Assembly: GCA_037693485.1 (NCBI GenBank)
Contig: CM075346.1
Span: 45,120,001-45,184,000, forward strand
Origin: Kitagawia praeruptora
Taxonomy: Eukaryota; Streptophyta; Magnoliopsida; Apiales; Apiaceae
Direction: 5' to 3'
DNA length: 64,000 bases
Shown here: positions 33,861-46,139 of the stretch, piece after piece
Position numbering within the stretch: the first letter of the stretch is position 1
How the letters are laid out: every line of letters starts with the position of its first letter
The notes under the pieces: generated by a model
The model's input: only the letters and a program-made list of their open reading frames with translations
Databases searched by the model: none
Told to the model about the DNA's origin: nothing
Position numbers and translations under genes: made by a program

Positions 33861-34374
33861 TTTTAGGTCGAATACACAATATGTAATCAAGTATTGTATG
33901 AGTAATTAACAAGAACACAAGTTTTAACACTTAAAAACTGTTTGGAATTAACAATTTCTCTCTCAGTGATGTAAAATATCACAGAGAGCTGCTTAGGTCA
34001 CAATCAATGAATTTCTCTATGTTCGATACCCTTCTAGGGTTAACCTAACTGTATTTATAAAACATACAGCTTCGTACAATCAGTAATTGATTCTCCTATA
34101 ATTAAGCTATACAATTGATATCAATCACGATTGCTACACGTCTTCTAAGTCAAATCAATCTCTTTGACAGCTATCCAATCTTCAAAGATATTACTTCCAT
34201 ATTTATCTTGTATCATTCTTCAAACACTGTTGACTCTCAGACGCTTCTGCTACAGAGTTTAACAACCTCTGTTGCGCTTCCAGTCAGTGTTTAACTAAAC
34301 TCTGACTGCTTCCAGTTAAACTCTGTTTTGTTATTTTAGCTTCCAAACACTGTTCTCATCAATCATTTCTAACA
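33861..34374 (-). repeat. Inner copia 5' LTR (514 bp)
   Basis: Pair of 21848-22359. It holds a TATA box (minus strand, 34059-34052) and six copies of the AAAC(T/A)CTG motif. Followed on the plus strand by the GCTCT target duplication. Confidence 0.92.
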
Positions 34375-36565
34375 GCTCTATTCTTTTGTTGATAAGGAGG
34401 ATGCTGGATTGGACAAAAATATAAGACTCATCCTAATAGATTCCCTAGATGCTGTGATGTACAGTCATGTGATGAATTGTAAAACTGCTAAACACATGTG
34501 GGAAACTATTGAGACCATCAATGATGGAACTGATGAAGTGGGGAAAAATAGACTTCAAATTTTAACCTCTGAATATGAACACTTTAGAGCTGGCCCTAAT
34601 GAAGGCATTCAGGAAGTGTTTGAAAGGTATAACAAAATAATCAACAACTTGCAAGTTCATGGCAAGCACTATACATAAAAGGAGGTTAACATGAAGTTCT
34701 TACTGACCATGCCTACTCACCTAGAACATAGGATAACTACCATTAGAGAAGCCAGAGACATGAATCAAATTACTCTTGAAAGGCTCTTCGGCATTTTGAA
34801 AACCTATGAGTTGGAACAAGTTCAACAGAAAGAAATTCATGGTGAAGGTAGGGTTCCAAGTTCTTCTACAGCTCTAGTGGTTGAGAATCCAAAGGAAGTG
34901 GAAGCTAAGGTTGTTCGACCTTACAGCTCTGACAAGGAACAGACTGAAGTGGAACATGGTCAAACACCAGCTATTCAGGATGGTGGAGAATTTTACTCAT
35001 TAGAAGAATTGGATCAGCTGGAGGATGAGTCAATGGCTATGATGGTGAGGCAGTTCAGTAACTTCAGGTTCAGAAGGAATCCCAAGTTCAAGTTCAAATC
35101 TAACTACAACAGATTCCAGAGAGGAGGTTCTTCATCCTCTAGTAACAGGGGAGGATACAAAACTGGAACTATTTACAGAAGCAAGATCAGGTGCTTTAAA
35201 TGTAATGAACTTGGACACTTTGCAACTGAGTGTCATCAACCTCAACAAGATGCAAGGAGAGAGTATGCATCTGGTAAGAAGAACAGAGACAAAGCCTATG
35301 TGGTACAAGGCAAAAGTTGGGATGACACAGACAGTGATGATGAAGAGTTTGGTAATTTTACGCTAGTGGCAAATGTTGAAACATCAACTCGGTATAATAC
35401 TCCGATAATACTTACTGATGCTGAGTTGATTGATAGCTTACGTAATTCCTTGGGTAATGCACAAACTGAAAATGCTAGAATAAATCTATTAAACACTAAT
35501 CTTAAAAATGAAGTGTTAGAACTAAAAAAAGTGCATGTTAATCAAGATCAGCAAATAGAAGAAATAGCTCAACTTAACTAAAGAGAAAAGTCGATATCAG
35601 AATACATGTTAAAACAAGTTGCTAAAGTTGCTGAACTTGAAACTAAGATAAAGGAACATGATGTCAAATTATCTGTTTGTTTTAATTCTGTTAAAACTTC
35701 TAAAGAGTTTTTCAATAAACAAGCTGTAGACCAAATCGTAGGAATAGGGTTTGGCTACAATGAGGCTATTGGAATGTTAGGCATAAACTCCCCTAATCCT
35801 GTTAGTGCTAAAGAAAGAGGAATACCACATGTGCTTAAGGATGTTGAAGATCCACTCTTTAAGAAGTCTGTTGCAGAGCCTCTAGATTTGACTTCTCTTG
35901 TTATTCAAGAGGAGATGCGTACTGAGGACATTACTAGTGGAAGTGTCCAACTTAATGAAAAATCTGTTAAGGCACCTACAACCAAAAATGTTAAATCTAA
36001 TAAGGTTGTTTCTAAGGAACCAGTTAAGTTTGTTGAGTCAACCAGTTCGTCTAAAACTGGGTTAGGTGGTAATAAGTTGAAAAAGAACAATAACATGTCT
36101 GACATGCATATCATGCCTATTATTGATTCTTCTCATAATGCATGTGGTGTTGTTAATTGTATGTCTTGTGCTTTTAATGTCATGTCTGCTTACTTTAATG
36201 GTAATCATGCATGTGCTGATAAGACTGCCCACCGACAACACATGAACAGAAACAAAATTGTTAGATCAAAGACTGCTAGTCCTTCTAATGTTAGGAGAGA
36301 GACATTTGTACCAAAGCCTAAACAAAGTTTTACTAAGGCTATTTACAAAGTCAAATGTCTAGTCATTGAAAAGAATGTTATTGCTGCTAAAGAGACATGG
36401 ATACCCAAGATAAAACAAAAGATTGTAAAATCTATTTATAGGGTTAAATGTCTATTGATTAATGATGAAATTGATGTCAAGGTTAAGAATGTGGTTTTGC
36501 CCGACAAAGGCCAATTTTTCAAGTACTCTGGACCCAACCAAGCTTGGGTCCCGAAAAAAGTTTAA
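34375..36565 (+). pseudogene. gag: Outer copia gag, remainder
   Basis: Gag resumes after the inner insertion. 34409-34678 ends at an in-frame TAA (34676-34678) and continues at once as 34691-35581, with the CCHC knuckle CFKCNELGHFATEC at about 35190-35230 and an acidic and coiled-coil segment. A stop at 35579-35581 is followed by 35606-36565 in another frame, rich in Lys/Val and ending SGPNQAWVPKKV, the usual gag end before copia protease. Two stops and one frame change make it non-functional. Confidence 0.85.
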
Positions 36566-38460
36566 CCATGTTGGCAGTGCAGGGTGTGTAACAGGTAGAT
36601 CGTGTTATGTGGATTTTGGACAGTGGATGTTCAAGGCATATGACCAAAGATAGAGCCCTGCTATCAAGAGTGGTGAAAGTATCTGGCCAAGTGGTATCCC
36701 TTGGAGATAACAGCAAGGGTATGACCCAGGGTCATGGCTATTCAATAGCTAAGAATGTTGTCAGTAATAAAGCATCTTTTATAAGATGAAGAGCTTACTG
36801 TTCAAAGATTAAGGAAAGAAAACTTATCTGTAGCTGACATGGAATCTCAGTCAAAGGTGTAGTCAATAAGGTTTGATATAAAGCTTCATCAAACAAGAGT
36901 TCAACTATGACATAAGAAGCTCTTACACCTGAATGTCTAATCAAGAGATTCTTTCCTGAAATCGAATCAGTAAAGGAGACTACCTCATCTGAAATTAAAG
37001 CAAAATGAAATTATGAGGCATGTTATAAAGGGAAGTCAAAGAAGCATCACACAGAAGTTCTACATCAAAGTAAAATATATTTTAGTGGTGATGACTGATG
37101 ACTTCTCTCGACAAATAAGTTGTTGTTCAGACAATCTGTAGACAAGACACAACAGAAGGTGATTGAAAGTCTTATTAATGTTCAACAACTTCTAGCTCCC
37201 ATCTGTCATTGGTTATGGTGATTCAGATCCAAACAATGTCAAACATGGAGAATCTTCATGTAAACCCAGAAACAGCTTAGGGGGAGTAGCAGAAGGATCA
37301 GCTAGTCAGCTCAACACCATATTCAAAATCAAAGGACACTATAAGAACATGTCTGCCAAGACAAAGAGTGTTGACTCAATTAATTCTTTGTCCTAGTTCT
37401 TAGTGTTCCTAATGGTGGAAGTAAAAGACTAGCAGAGCTTCAACTACCAATGATTATTTCTTTAGTTTTCTTTTAGAAGAAACTAAGAAAGCTACGAAGG
37501 CTCTGAATGATCCAGATTGAGTGATTGCAAGCAAGATGATCTCAATCAGTACAAAAAGGCAGATGGAAGGGTAGCTGGTATCCAGACCAAAGAACAAAGT
37601 TGTAATTGGTACAAGGATAACCAGAAGTCTACCTGGATGAAATCAAGGCATTGTTAGGAGGGACAAAGGCAAACTGGATGCAAGGTTACAAGCTGATAAA
37701 ACAGTATACCTGACAAGAAGCACAAGTGACAAGACTTGAGGATATCAGGCACCTGCTGAACATTCAAGATTATAATGGACATCTGGACCTACTAAATCTG
37801 GATGTTAGAGGAATGTGAACAAGTGCACTCCTGGTTGTTGAGATAATTGAAGATCTCTACAGAGACAGATCAAATGAGTTATACAAAAGCTGGAGAACAC
37901 AAGGAAACAATTTCATCTCCAACAACTCTATGGAACACTCAAGGCTAAGCATCGTGCATAAGACAAGACAGTCTTGGTTATCAAGTTTTATTTTTAGAAC
38001 CAAGGTTGTCTACCAACAAACAATTGTTAGGAGTTAACAATTGTTATTATCGAGGAGTTGCCTTGAAATCATAAATTTAAAATGTTAATGATGATAATTA
38101 TCCAAGTGATAGTGGTGGAAACAATTTTAATATTGGAGATACCCCTGTCACTGGAGAAGAATCATCAAGTCAAGCTGGCAATAACTCAGTGGGAGTAAAC
38201 AAAGGATCAACTAGTAAAACACAACATCAAAATGAAGAACAAGGCGATTCATCAAGATCTAATCTTCTCGGACAGTCTGTTTGGAATGAACTGATCATTG
38301 GTGATCCAGATGTTGGAATAAGAACTAGAAGGGCTTCTCAGAATCAAGGTATATAATCTAAGGAATCTGAGGAATAACTTGCTGATCCTGAACAACAAGA
38401 AGCATGGAAGCTGGTGCCCATGTCTAAGCACCAAGTAAATGGTATGACATTCTTTCCAAA
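36566..38460 (+). pseudogene. Outer copia pol relics
   Basis: Protease is recognisable (ILDSGCSRHMTKD, about 36607-36660). Further on only scraps remain: an integrase piece reading KYILVVMTDDFSR (about 37072-37110) and a spacer piece reading IIGDPDVGIRTRR before RT (about 38294-38335). RT and RNase H are absent. The remainder is scrambled by deletions, so the outer element is non-autonomous. Confidence 0.7.
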
Positions 38461-40600
38461 TTCTTACTTATTATATTTCCAAAAGGATTGTCATAGTCAT
38501 TCTCTTGTTATACTCCATGTTTCTGTATTTTTGAATGATAAATTTTCTCTAAAAATAATTTTCTCTAAATTCTCAAGTTAGAATTTTTAGGAACCTATTT
38601 TTGTTGAAAATTTCATTATTTTAAAGGCATTTTTGAATATTTGTGGTGTTTTAATAAGTCATATTTTCTCTTTAAATGATTTTCTATAAGAAAGTTATTT
38701 TATTAAGAAAATATATAGATTTATTAACTTACTACAAATATTTATGTATATAGTTAATAGTTTATTCAATATTTTGTAGTGTTTGTCCTTTTGTTATTAA
38801 TGTTTAATTTTCATCTAAAGGATAGCCTATGGTAGTTTTGTGTAAATAAAAAGTTTTGTAAATTATTATCTTTTATCTTTAATATTCTGTAAATATTATT
38901 AATACAGTTATTTTTGAATAGTAAAAAAAATTTTCAAATCTTATTTTTCTTTTCTTTTTAGTTTTTATTTAATATTATTATGTATATTATTTTTTATTTT
39001 TTTATATAATTTTTCATGTGTATATAAATAGTTTGTATAGTTTTTCAGTTTAGTCACTATACTTTCAAAACTTACAAACAGGTCCCTGTACTTGGTTTTT
39101 TTGTACTTCTTCTGTTTAACACACACATAACCTGCAGTTTTAATTCTAATTCTTTGTTGTGTTGTTGTTGTTGACAGACTTTCTTATATAGGACCATTGT
39201 TGGTATCAAATTGGTATATGTCAATTCAATTGTTTAGGAACTAACGTTTGATTTTCAGGCTCTAACAATTGGAAGACAAGACCTATCATGTGCTAACAAT
39301 TTCTAATAGTTGGTATCTATCATGCAGGACCTAAAACATGATTAAATAGTTTTGTTTGTATTGGTTTAAACATTAACATACATTAATTCGATTAATATTT
39401 ATTATTAATTGGATTCTTGCTTATGTTATTGTTTAGTAAAACCGGCTCAGGATCTCTTTAACTTCCTAACTCAAAATCTCTTTCTATAGTTGTGATTGCT
39501 TATATGTTAATCCTTTTGAAATCACAACTGTACATCATTTCTCTTAAGATAAAATGCAATATTTTCTCAGAAAACTTTTCAACGTTAAAAATGTATTCTA
39601 TCTATATTGCTCATATTCTGTGATGCATGTTCATTTAAATTGGAGTTTTGCTTTCTCACATGTTTAGTCATAAGGTTGTAAACCCAATAACTTTTATCCC
39701 AGACTATAGTCAAACTCAAACACATTGTATCTTACCCCCTAAAGGGAAGTAACGTTTCAGACAAGAGGTCACCAGGGAGTAACTGCACTTGATGCAGCAA
39801 ATAAGGATGTGTGGGATATTCAGTTGGAGAGTCACTATCTTATACACTAACCAAAATTTCATATGCACAAAGTGATATTGCACACACTTAAGGATGAATT
39901 GACGGAAACCTATAATCCAACCATTTTACGGTTAGGATTATAAGTTAAAGGTTCTTTAATGAACTAAGAGTCTTCACAGACCTCGAGAGAAGGTATTGAT
40001 CTCAATTCAAAATTCAACAAGATCATTATCTAACTCCCCAGAGGGAAAATCTCTGCATCCTGCGGGTAACGGGTCCGACAAAGGTGCGGATCGGCAACTT
40101 GTAAACTATGATTCAGATTTTGCCTGATGAGTTTAACAAGGTGATGTCTTCACAGACATTAGAAGGGAACCTTGATCTCCATGCTAAATTTACAGATCAT
40201 TGTTTACCTTCTCAGAATTCAAATTTGAAAACCCTAAAAAGGGAAAAGTAGCAACTTGTAAATTATGACTCAGATTCGTCTGACGAGTCCAACGAGGATT
40301 TGGGATTTGCGAACTCCCATTGCACCACCACTGACCTCTCTTGAAGGGGCTAGGGTGATTTTTCCTTGCAGGTACACTAATGGATGTTAGAGCTATAAGT
40401 GATATGAGTGATACACCAGTGATCAAGAGTGTAAACACAGAGAGAAGTAAGACACTCAACACAAATGAGTGGAGAGAAGAGTGAAACACTTGTGAGGTAC
40501 ACTAAACACTATCACACACTCACAGTGAGGAAGAAAATGAAACTTCCTTTCTAACAAAGAACTCTATAATTGGTACAACTACTTTGTCAACTAGTTGATT
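38461..40600 (+). other. AT-rich non-coding interior of the outer copia element
   Basis: No gene seen. 38461-39250 is T-rich. At 39960-40300 two related blocks occur, each with CTTCACAGAC, CTTGATCTC and CAACTTGTAAA-TATGA-TCAGATT-GCCTGA-type text, suggesting a decayed duplicated ORF (perhaps the third-ORF region of this family). Confidence 0.5.
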
Positions 40601-40946
40601 GGAGGATTCCTCAACTAAGGGGGAGAAGTAAGGGGTACAAGAAAAAGGAGAGTGGGTTAGAAAGGGGGAGCATTTACAGACTGTGCTTAGGAGGAGAAGC
40701 AAGTCAAATTACTAAGGGGGAGATTTAGATGGAAAAGAAAGGGAACTTTCAGTTGAGATTAAAGTGGAGATATAAGGATGAGTACATCACAATACTATTC
40801 TATCAGTCTTTCAATGTACTATGTATAAAGGCTAAGTGGAAGAGTAGTAGATTTCCCAGAAGTTATAGAAATGGTATTGATTCACCATTGTCTGTTTATT
40901 AGGAACAGTTGTTTTTCTTTAGTGAGAAAAGCTGTGTCAGAGAAGT
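40601..40946 (+). other. Array of polypurine-tract-like sequences
   Basis: CTAAGGGGGAGA (about 40615), GAAAGGGGGAGC (about 40660) and CTAAGGGGGAGAT (about 40712) resemble the true tract AATAGGGGGAGAT at 45705-45717. From 40839 on, the sequence repeats 19354 onward. AGT at 40944-40946 is the CACTA-1 target duplication. Confidence 0.6.
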
Positions 40947-41830
40947 CACTACGCCATAGATGGCCTATTGCAACCTTTTGGCATGGGTGTTACCACTATG
41001 GGTGTTATCATAGCTATGAAAATTTTGATCTATCGCAACCTTTTGATTGTGGTGTTACCATAGGTACAAAAGTATGTTACCATAGTTATAAAAGGTGTTA
41101 CAGTGGCTAACACCATGAGCTGTGTTATCATAGAGTATTCATGAACAAAAATTTTATTTTATTTAAAATTAATGATTTAATAATTATTTGACTTTAAAAA
41201 GTAATTAATTTTAACAAAATGGTTGAAATAATCATTTTAAAACGTAATGTTCCATCAAATAATTAATTTTTTGATTTTTTATAAATATTAATTTTTTTTA
41301 TATAAATTTCAAATAAAAATATTTTAAAATAAAGTAATTTCCAAAAAATTCAAATCAAGAAAATAATGAAAATATTAAATTTTAACTAAATTCAAAAAAT
41401 TAACAAAGAAAATAAATTTTGTATAAATTGCAAATTATTACAAAATAATGAAAAATAATAGATTTATATAACAATTATATTTTAATATCAATAAATTAAA
41501 ATAAATTTATAATATTTAAAAAAATAAAAAAAAAAAAGAAAGTACAAAAAACAAAAAACGGATAAACAAAAATTTAGAATTAGGGAAAAACAAGTTAATA
41601 TAAATAATACGAATCTCTCCTAATTTTAATACAAATATTGATATGCAATTTTAAAAAATAAGTTATTTATCAAAAAAGGAAATTGTCAAATGAATTATTG
41701 CATTTTTTTAAAAATATAATTTTATCATAAAAAATCTCATTAATTTTAAATATTAACTAAGATATTTATTTATCATTTACAATGTACAATTTTTTAAAAA
41801 AATAAAAAAATATATACATAAATATGTATT

Positions 41831-42297
41831 ATTCTTTTATCGAATTAGAGAATAGCACGCTGCACACCTACCGGTGAAATGTTGGAGCGGCAATAATTCC
41901 GCCCAACACTTTCAATCTTTCCCTCTCCCCTTTACAAATTATTTCAACACCTCTTTCTCTTTTTTATTTTAACAGCTCTCTCTCTCTCTCTCTCTCGTAA
42001 AATTCTCTCTCCAAACTCTCCCAATTCTCACTCCTTCACTTTCAAAAATTCTTAGTCAATTTGCTTTTCTTCTACTTCTCAATTGGTTTGAGGGCTGCAA
42101 TGGATGCTTTTGGTCTTCAATTTAGGGTTCTCCGAATTAGGGGTTTTTAATTTTGTTTTTAGTTGATTTAATTTTTTCACTTAAACTTCAACTAATCATC
42201 TATCTCTTTAATGGTGGTTATAATTTTGGTAGGAAGGTGTGGAAATTAGGTTTTTCATAGAAGTTTAATGGTGGTGATGTGGTTAAGGCTTCGTACG
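41831..42297 (+). other. Leader-like segment with (CT)n tract in CACTA-1
   Basis: GC-richer sequence (GGCAATAATTCCGCCC, about 41889) is followed by pyrimidine-rich text and a CT microsatellite (about 41974-41997), like a plant promoter and 5' UTR, ahead of the first captured exon. An intact upstream coding start is not evident. Confidence 0.45.
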
Positions 42298-42465
42298 ACT
42301 ACGGCGGAGGAGGAGTATGAGAGTGTGGTGCTTGTGGCGAATACGAATCGTGATGATTCAATAATTGAGGCCAGGTCGGTGGAGGATGCGATTGCTCAGA
42401 TGAGTGTTATGGAGAGTTTGCCTGTGGATAAGCATCCCGAGAAAAGACTCAAGCCTGCTTTTAAG
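42298..42465 (+). pseudogene. Captured exon of CCDC124 (DUF1014 family)
   Basis: Open frame TTAEEEYESVVLVANTNRDD... through IIEARSVEDAIAQMSV to HPEKRLKPAFK. The string NTNRDDSIIEARSVEDAIA and HPEKRLKASFKA are hallmarks of plant coiled-coil domain-containing protein 124, a ribosome-associated protein in other eukaryotes. The exon ends AAG^GTCTAT. The HMG-like C-terminal part of the protein is replaced by another gene's exon downstream. Confidence 0.85.
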
Positions 42466-42785
42466 GTCTATTTTCCTTATTTTGTTAATCTTGTTAATCG
42501 TATCGTCTGGATTAATTGAATTTAAATTGCATATTGTCTGTTTCGTATACTGAATTATAGTCGATGCTATTTTAAGTTGCTGTATTATATAGTTTATGCT
42601 AATCAAGTTTCAATTGATGACATGCATATTGGTTTACAGATTAAATTGCTCTCTCTCGGTAACATAAGGTTGTTTTTGTAAGAGGTAATTTTAATTTTCC
42701 TGGTGTAAATCTCTGAATTAGAACTCCGTTTTACTTACATCGCTGGCAATATAACATCATTTCCTGTTCTCTGTAATTTATATAG

Positions 42786-42842
42786 GCTTTGGAACCTCCA
42801 AAGGAAGAGGCTATCACCTCGGCTATTTCTTTGTTGTATGAG
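42786..42842 (+). pseudogene. Captured exon of a DExH-box RNA helicase
   Basis: A 57-nt exon bounded by TTATATAG^ and GAG^GTACTT codes ALEPPKEEAITSAISLLYE, the start of the helicase-associated (HA2) domain of DExH7/DHX29-type helicases (FLSKALEPPKEEA...). Its phase matches the CCDC124 exon, so splicing would give one continuous chimeric frame. Confidence 0.75.
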
Positions 42843-43984
42843 GTACTTGTATTTTAACTTTGCTTATACCAAGAAAACATATTTACCTCTCTGCCATTCA
42901 TTCTGCAGTGCTTAGATCATATATTATATGATTTCAGTTTAGTTGATAATTGTCTACAGTTATATGCCTTTTTCATATATGTATGATTTCTTATAATAGA
43001 AGACAAGTTGATGTGTAGTTTTCTTGCTCAATGCGGTACATCCTACTCAGTTAAATTACATGGATATGTGTGCCCTTAGTTCCCTGGGTGCTAAAATGGC
43101 AAAAGGATTCCTAATAGAAACTCATATATGTAGTTTAAACGAGGCATACTTAGTCCCAAACAATGGTGCATATATTCACTTTTAGTGTCCCTGATTCAAT
43201 TTTATAGCTCATATCTCTTTCCATCGAGCAATTGTTACTTTTTCATATATATTGATGAACGGCATGTAATTTGAAATTTTATAAGATGTGTTGTATATCA
43301 CCTGTTTTTGGAAGATAGGGTTTTGTTACTATACATTCTCATATCTTTATCCGTTTTATATCAGAGTCTTTCAGCTGCGCAAGGTCATCTACATGACTCA
43401 GTTTAATAGTTTATCTAACAAGCTGCCATGCTTTCATACAGGTCACAAGCTTATAGACAATCATTCCGTATTCATAGTGTTAGTTAAAGATGCCAGTGTT
43501 CGTGAAAGATGTGTTTGTCAATAATTCAGTTTGTATTGTTAGAAATTTTGTATCTCTTACATGAAGACATAAAATAAATTTAGGCATCATTATTTAAGCT
43601 TATTCACTGAAAAATAAATGTTGTTGCTCGGTTATATACTTATATCATTTGAATTGAACTAATGATATAAGTACCTGACCATCCCTTGATGCAGAATTAG
43701 ATAATAAATGTTTGTTTCTTGCATTTCTAATCATTGTCAAAATTATATCTAAAATCACAATGATAGAATTTTAGGTTGCTTTGCTATGTACAAGATTTGA
43801 TTCAACATGTGATTAACATGGCTATTAGCGGCACATGTCTGGTAATTAATATTGGAGGACACTTGAGAGATTAGCATTTTTCAGCTACTCTATTTCAGTT
43901 ATGGAGATTAATTCAGCCAAGATCTGATTGTTTGTGGGTGCAGTAGTTCAATAGGCAAATACTTAGAGATAAAGGGTTCTGGAC

Positions 43985-44225
43985 ATTCTCAAATTTTAGA
44001 AACCTATCCTGGAGTGTAAAGAAGATCTTTCAAGTCTGAGACCATGCTCGTGACTACTATATTCAGTATCAGGTTGGTGACAATTTGGACTCCTAAAATG
44101 TGGCATGACCCCTGGTTGATTGACAAAGCCTTTTATTAAACATTTTGGTCCTCACTTAATTTCAGTTACTGATTCTTCTAATTTAGCCAAGCTTGGTTCT
44201 ATTATGAATAATGGTGAGTTGGTTT
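43985..44225 (+). pseudogene. LINE scrap (C-terminal zf-RVT-like region)
   Basis: With two frame changes the sequence reads SWSVKKIFQV-DHARDYYIQYQVG, then MWHDPWLIDK and KHFGPHLISVTDSSNLAKLGSI. This matches the end of plant LINE reverse-transcriptase proteins (W..RKIL.LR.. ..G....WHD.W). Heavily degraded. Confidence 0.6.
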
Positions 44226-44567
44226 GTCACACTTCGAACCAATTTCTGGCTGTTTAAACGAGGCATTTAGTGAATGAAACTCATATATGTAGTTTTCTTA
44301 TAATTAAAGTGATTTTGTCTATGACAGTGGAAACATTTTAACTTATTAACCAAGCATACATTTGATATTTTCTTTTTATTTAGACTATTCTGAAGAGGCG
44401 CAACAGCCAGCCTCAATAAACTAATAAAGTAGACAAAGGAAAATATTTACTTCATACTCTTACAAGTCCAATTAACTTCGATACCTTTTTCTATTTTTGA
44501 TTGTCTTCTTGGAACATCTTGACAGTTTTTTAGGTGTTCTTATTGGGCCAGGTCTGGTTACTTTCAG

Positions 44568-44640
44568 TTTGAAGCAGAGAAGAAAACAACGCATGCAGAT
44601 TTCAAGAAGGCCAAAGACAAGGTCATGCAGATTTTCAACG
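44568..44640 (+). pseudogene. Possible captured exon of proteasome ATPase RPT2
   Basis: After acceptor TTACTTTCAG^ the frame reads FEAEKKTTHADFKKAKDKVM, similar to the THADFKKAKEKVM segment near the C-terminus of 26S proteasome subunit 4 (RPT2). Only about 13 residues match well, so this is tentative. Confidence 0.4.
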
Positions 44641-45120
44641 TCCTATACGCCTATACCTATAGCCTCTCGGAGACGATGCAACTAAAAGATGAATCAAAGA
44701 CTTCACATACATGGAAGCTGATTTTTATTTTTTTGTGTTTCTTTTATCGGTAGAATTGTAAAGTTAGTATACATTCGTCAGATAAATGTTCTTGTCCATT
44801 CGTCAGATAAATGTTGTTGGTGAATTAAATTAGGATGTGAATTGTTGTTGGTTTGTTTTATGGAAATTCAATATTCTGTTGGTGTATTTTTATTGTTACA
44901 TTTATGGTGTTACAATAGGTAAAATGTGTGTTGCAATAGGTGTGTTGTAGTAGGTGATATTAGGTGTTACAATAGGTAATATTAGGTGTTACAATAGGCC
45001 TTGCACAGTGAGCAGGTGGGCCCCACTGTAGGTCCAAAAAGTGGGTCCCACATGTGGATCCAAATGTGGATCCCACGTGTGGGCCCCATAATATTATGCA
45101 AAATTGTATCATCTATGGTA

Positions 45121-45222
45121 ACACACAACCTATGTTGCTATAGAGTGTTTATGGTGTTGCTATAGAGGTAAAAACCTCTATAGCAACACCATAAACACTC
45201 TATAGCAACATAGGTTGTGTGT
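45121..45222. repeat. Perfect 49-bp inverted repeat in the CACTA-1 right subterminal region
   Basis: Arms 45121-45169 and 45174-45222 are exact reverse complements around an AAAA loop. They contain two copies each of GTTGCTATAG. The structure would fold into a long perfect hairpin. Confidence 0.97.
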
Positions 45223-45406
45223 GTAACCACATTTGCTGTGTTACCTTAGGTTGGTTTTTGATGTTACCTTAGATACCTGTAGTTACTGCTGAGAACCTAA
45301 CACAGCTGAAGTGTTACCATAGCCCTATTTTGGCCTATGGTAACTTAAAACAGGGGTCTATGGTAACACAGTTTGGGGGTTGCTATAGGCCGTTTATGGC
45401 ATAGTG

Positions 45407-45717
45407 AGTGAAGTGATTGTAAATCAAGAACTGCTGATAATCACCAATGTAAGATGTGAAGGATTATCAAGCAGAGATTTGAAGAATAGAAATGAAGATG
45501 AGTTATCTATTGAAGATCAGTTCAGTGCTAGAGGAACAGTCATCTATCATTTCATCAACTGAGGATTCCGGAAATGATATATTTAAACCAGAGAAAATTT
45601 TTTATGTACTATTTACTAAACTATTAAATGCTTAATCTTTTTCTTGTTTAAGTGAGTTAGTTGAGTTATCCTTTAGGTATTTGCTTGTTATTGTCTAACA
45701 AACAAATAGGGGGAGAT
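45407..45717 (+). mobile_element. Outer copia interior 3' tail, resumed
   Basis: Continues the outer element after CACTA-1 (AGT at 45407-45409). It matches 19459-19770 and ends with the polypurine tract AATAGGGGGAGAT. No coding sequence. Confidence 0.85.
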
Positions 45718-45924
45718 TGAAAGGCATATGATGTAGCCTATTTGTATTTCGAGGATACAACTTAACTTAAACAAGATTACAATAGTAAATAGTATATAGG
45801 CTGTCACAAATAATCTTAGACTGTATTATCCGTCAGAAGAAAAAGATCAAGGTCAATCTATAGACTTGGGGAATTACTGCATTGAAAGAAGTTCAGTCAT
45901 CTGATCAAGCCTCAGTGGAGTATT
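45718..45924 (+). repeat. Outer copia right LTR, first part
   Basis: Starts TGAAAGGCATATGATG like the left LTR and is interrupted after 207 bases by CACTA-2. The ATT at 45922-45924 is the left target copy. Confidence 0.9.
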
Positions 45925-46139
45925 CACTACAAGAAATATGGGCTATTGCAAGCCCAATATATATTTGTGTTACATAAAGTGTTACAATAGACAAAAAATT
46001 TGGTAATCTATTGCAATATTTTAAAAAATGTGGCAATACATATGAAAAGTGTTGCAAGCAAAATGATCATTTTGAAATTTTAGAACAATTGCAATACTTT
46101 AGCCAAGCGTTACAATAGACTATACAATTTGCCCAAAAT

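Larger units (their letters stand above)
21848..34374 (-). mobile_element. Inner Ty1/copia retrotransposon with downstream third ORF (SIRE-like)
   Basis: A 12.5-kb minus-strand element in the gag of the outer element. LTRs at 21848-22359 and 33861-34374 differ by five substitutions and two 1-base indels by eye (about 1%). GCTCT flanks both sides (21843-21847, 34375-34379). Order on the minus strand: 5' LTR, iMet primer site, gag, pol (PR-IN-RT-RH, the copia order), 2 kb non-coding, a large third ORF, polypurine tract, 3' LTR. Gag has two frame breaks and the third ORF one stop, so this copy is probably inactive although young. Confidence 0.95.
40947..45406. mobile_element. CACTA-1: gene-capturing CACTA transposon (4460 bp)
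   Basis: Ends are inverted repeats of 29 bases with four mismatches (CACTACGCCATAGATGG... against CACTATGCCATAAACGG...), flanked by AGT on both sides; the uninterrupted copy of the site is at 19454-19464. Subterminal GTTACCATAG / GTTGCTATAG motifs cluster at 40960-41130 and 44890-45390. No transposase is present. The body has an AT-rich part (41150-41830), a CT-rich leader (41930-42060), fragments of host genes and a LINE scrap. Confidence 0.93.
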
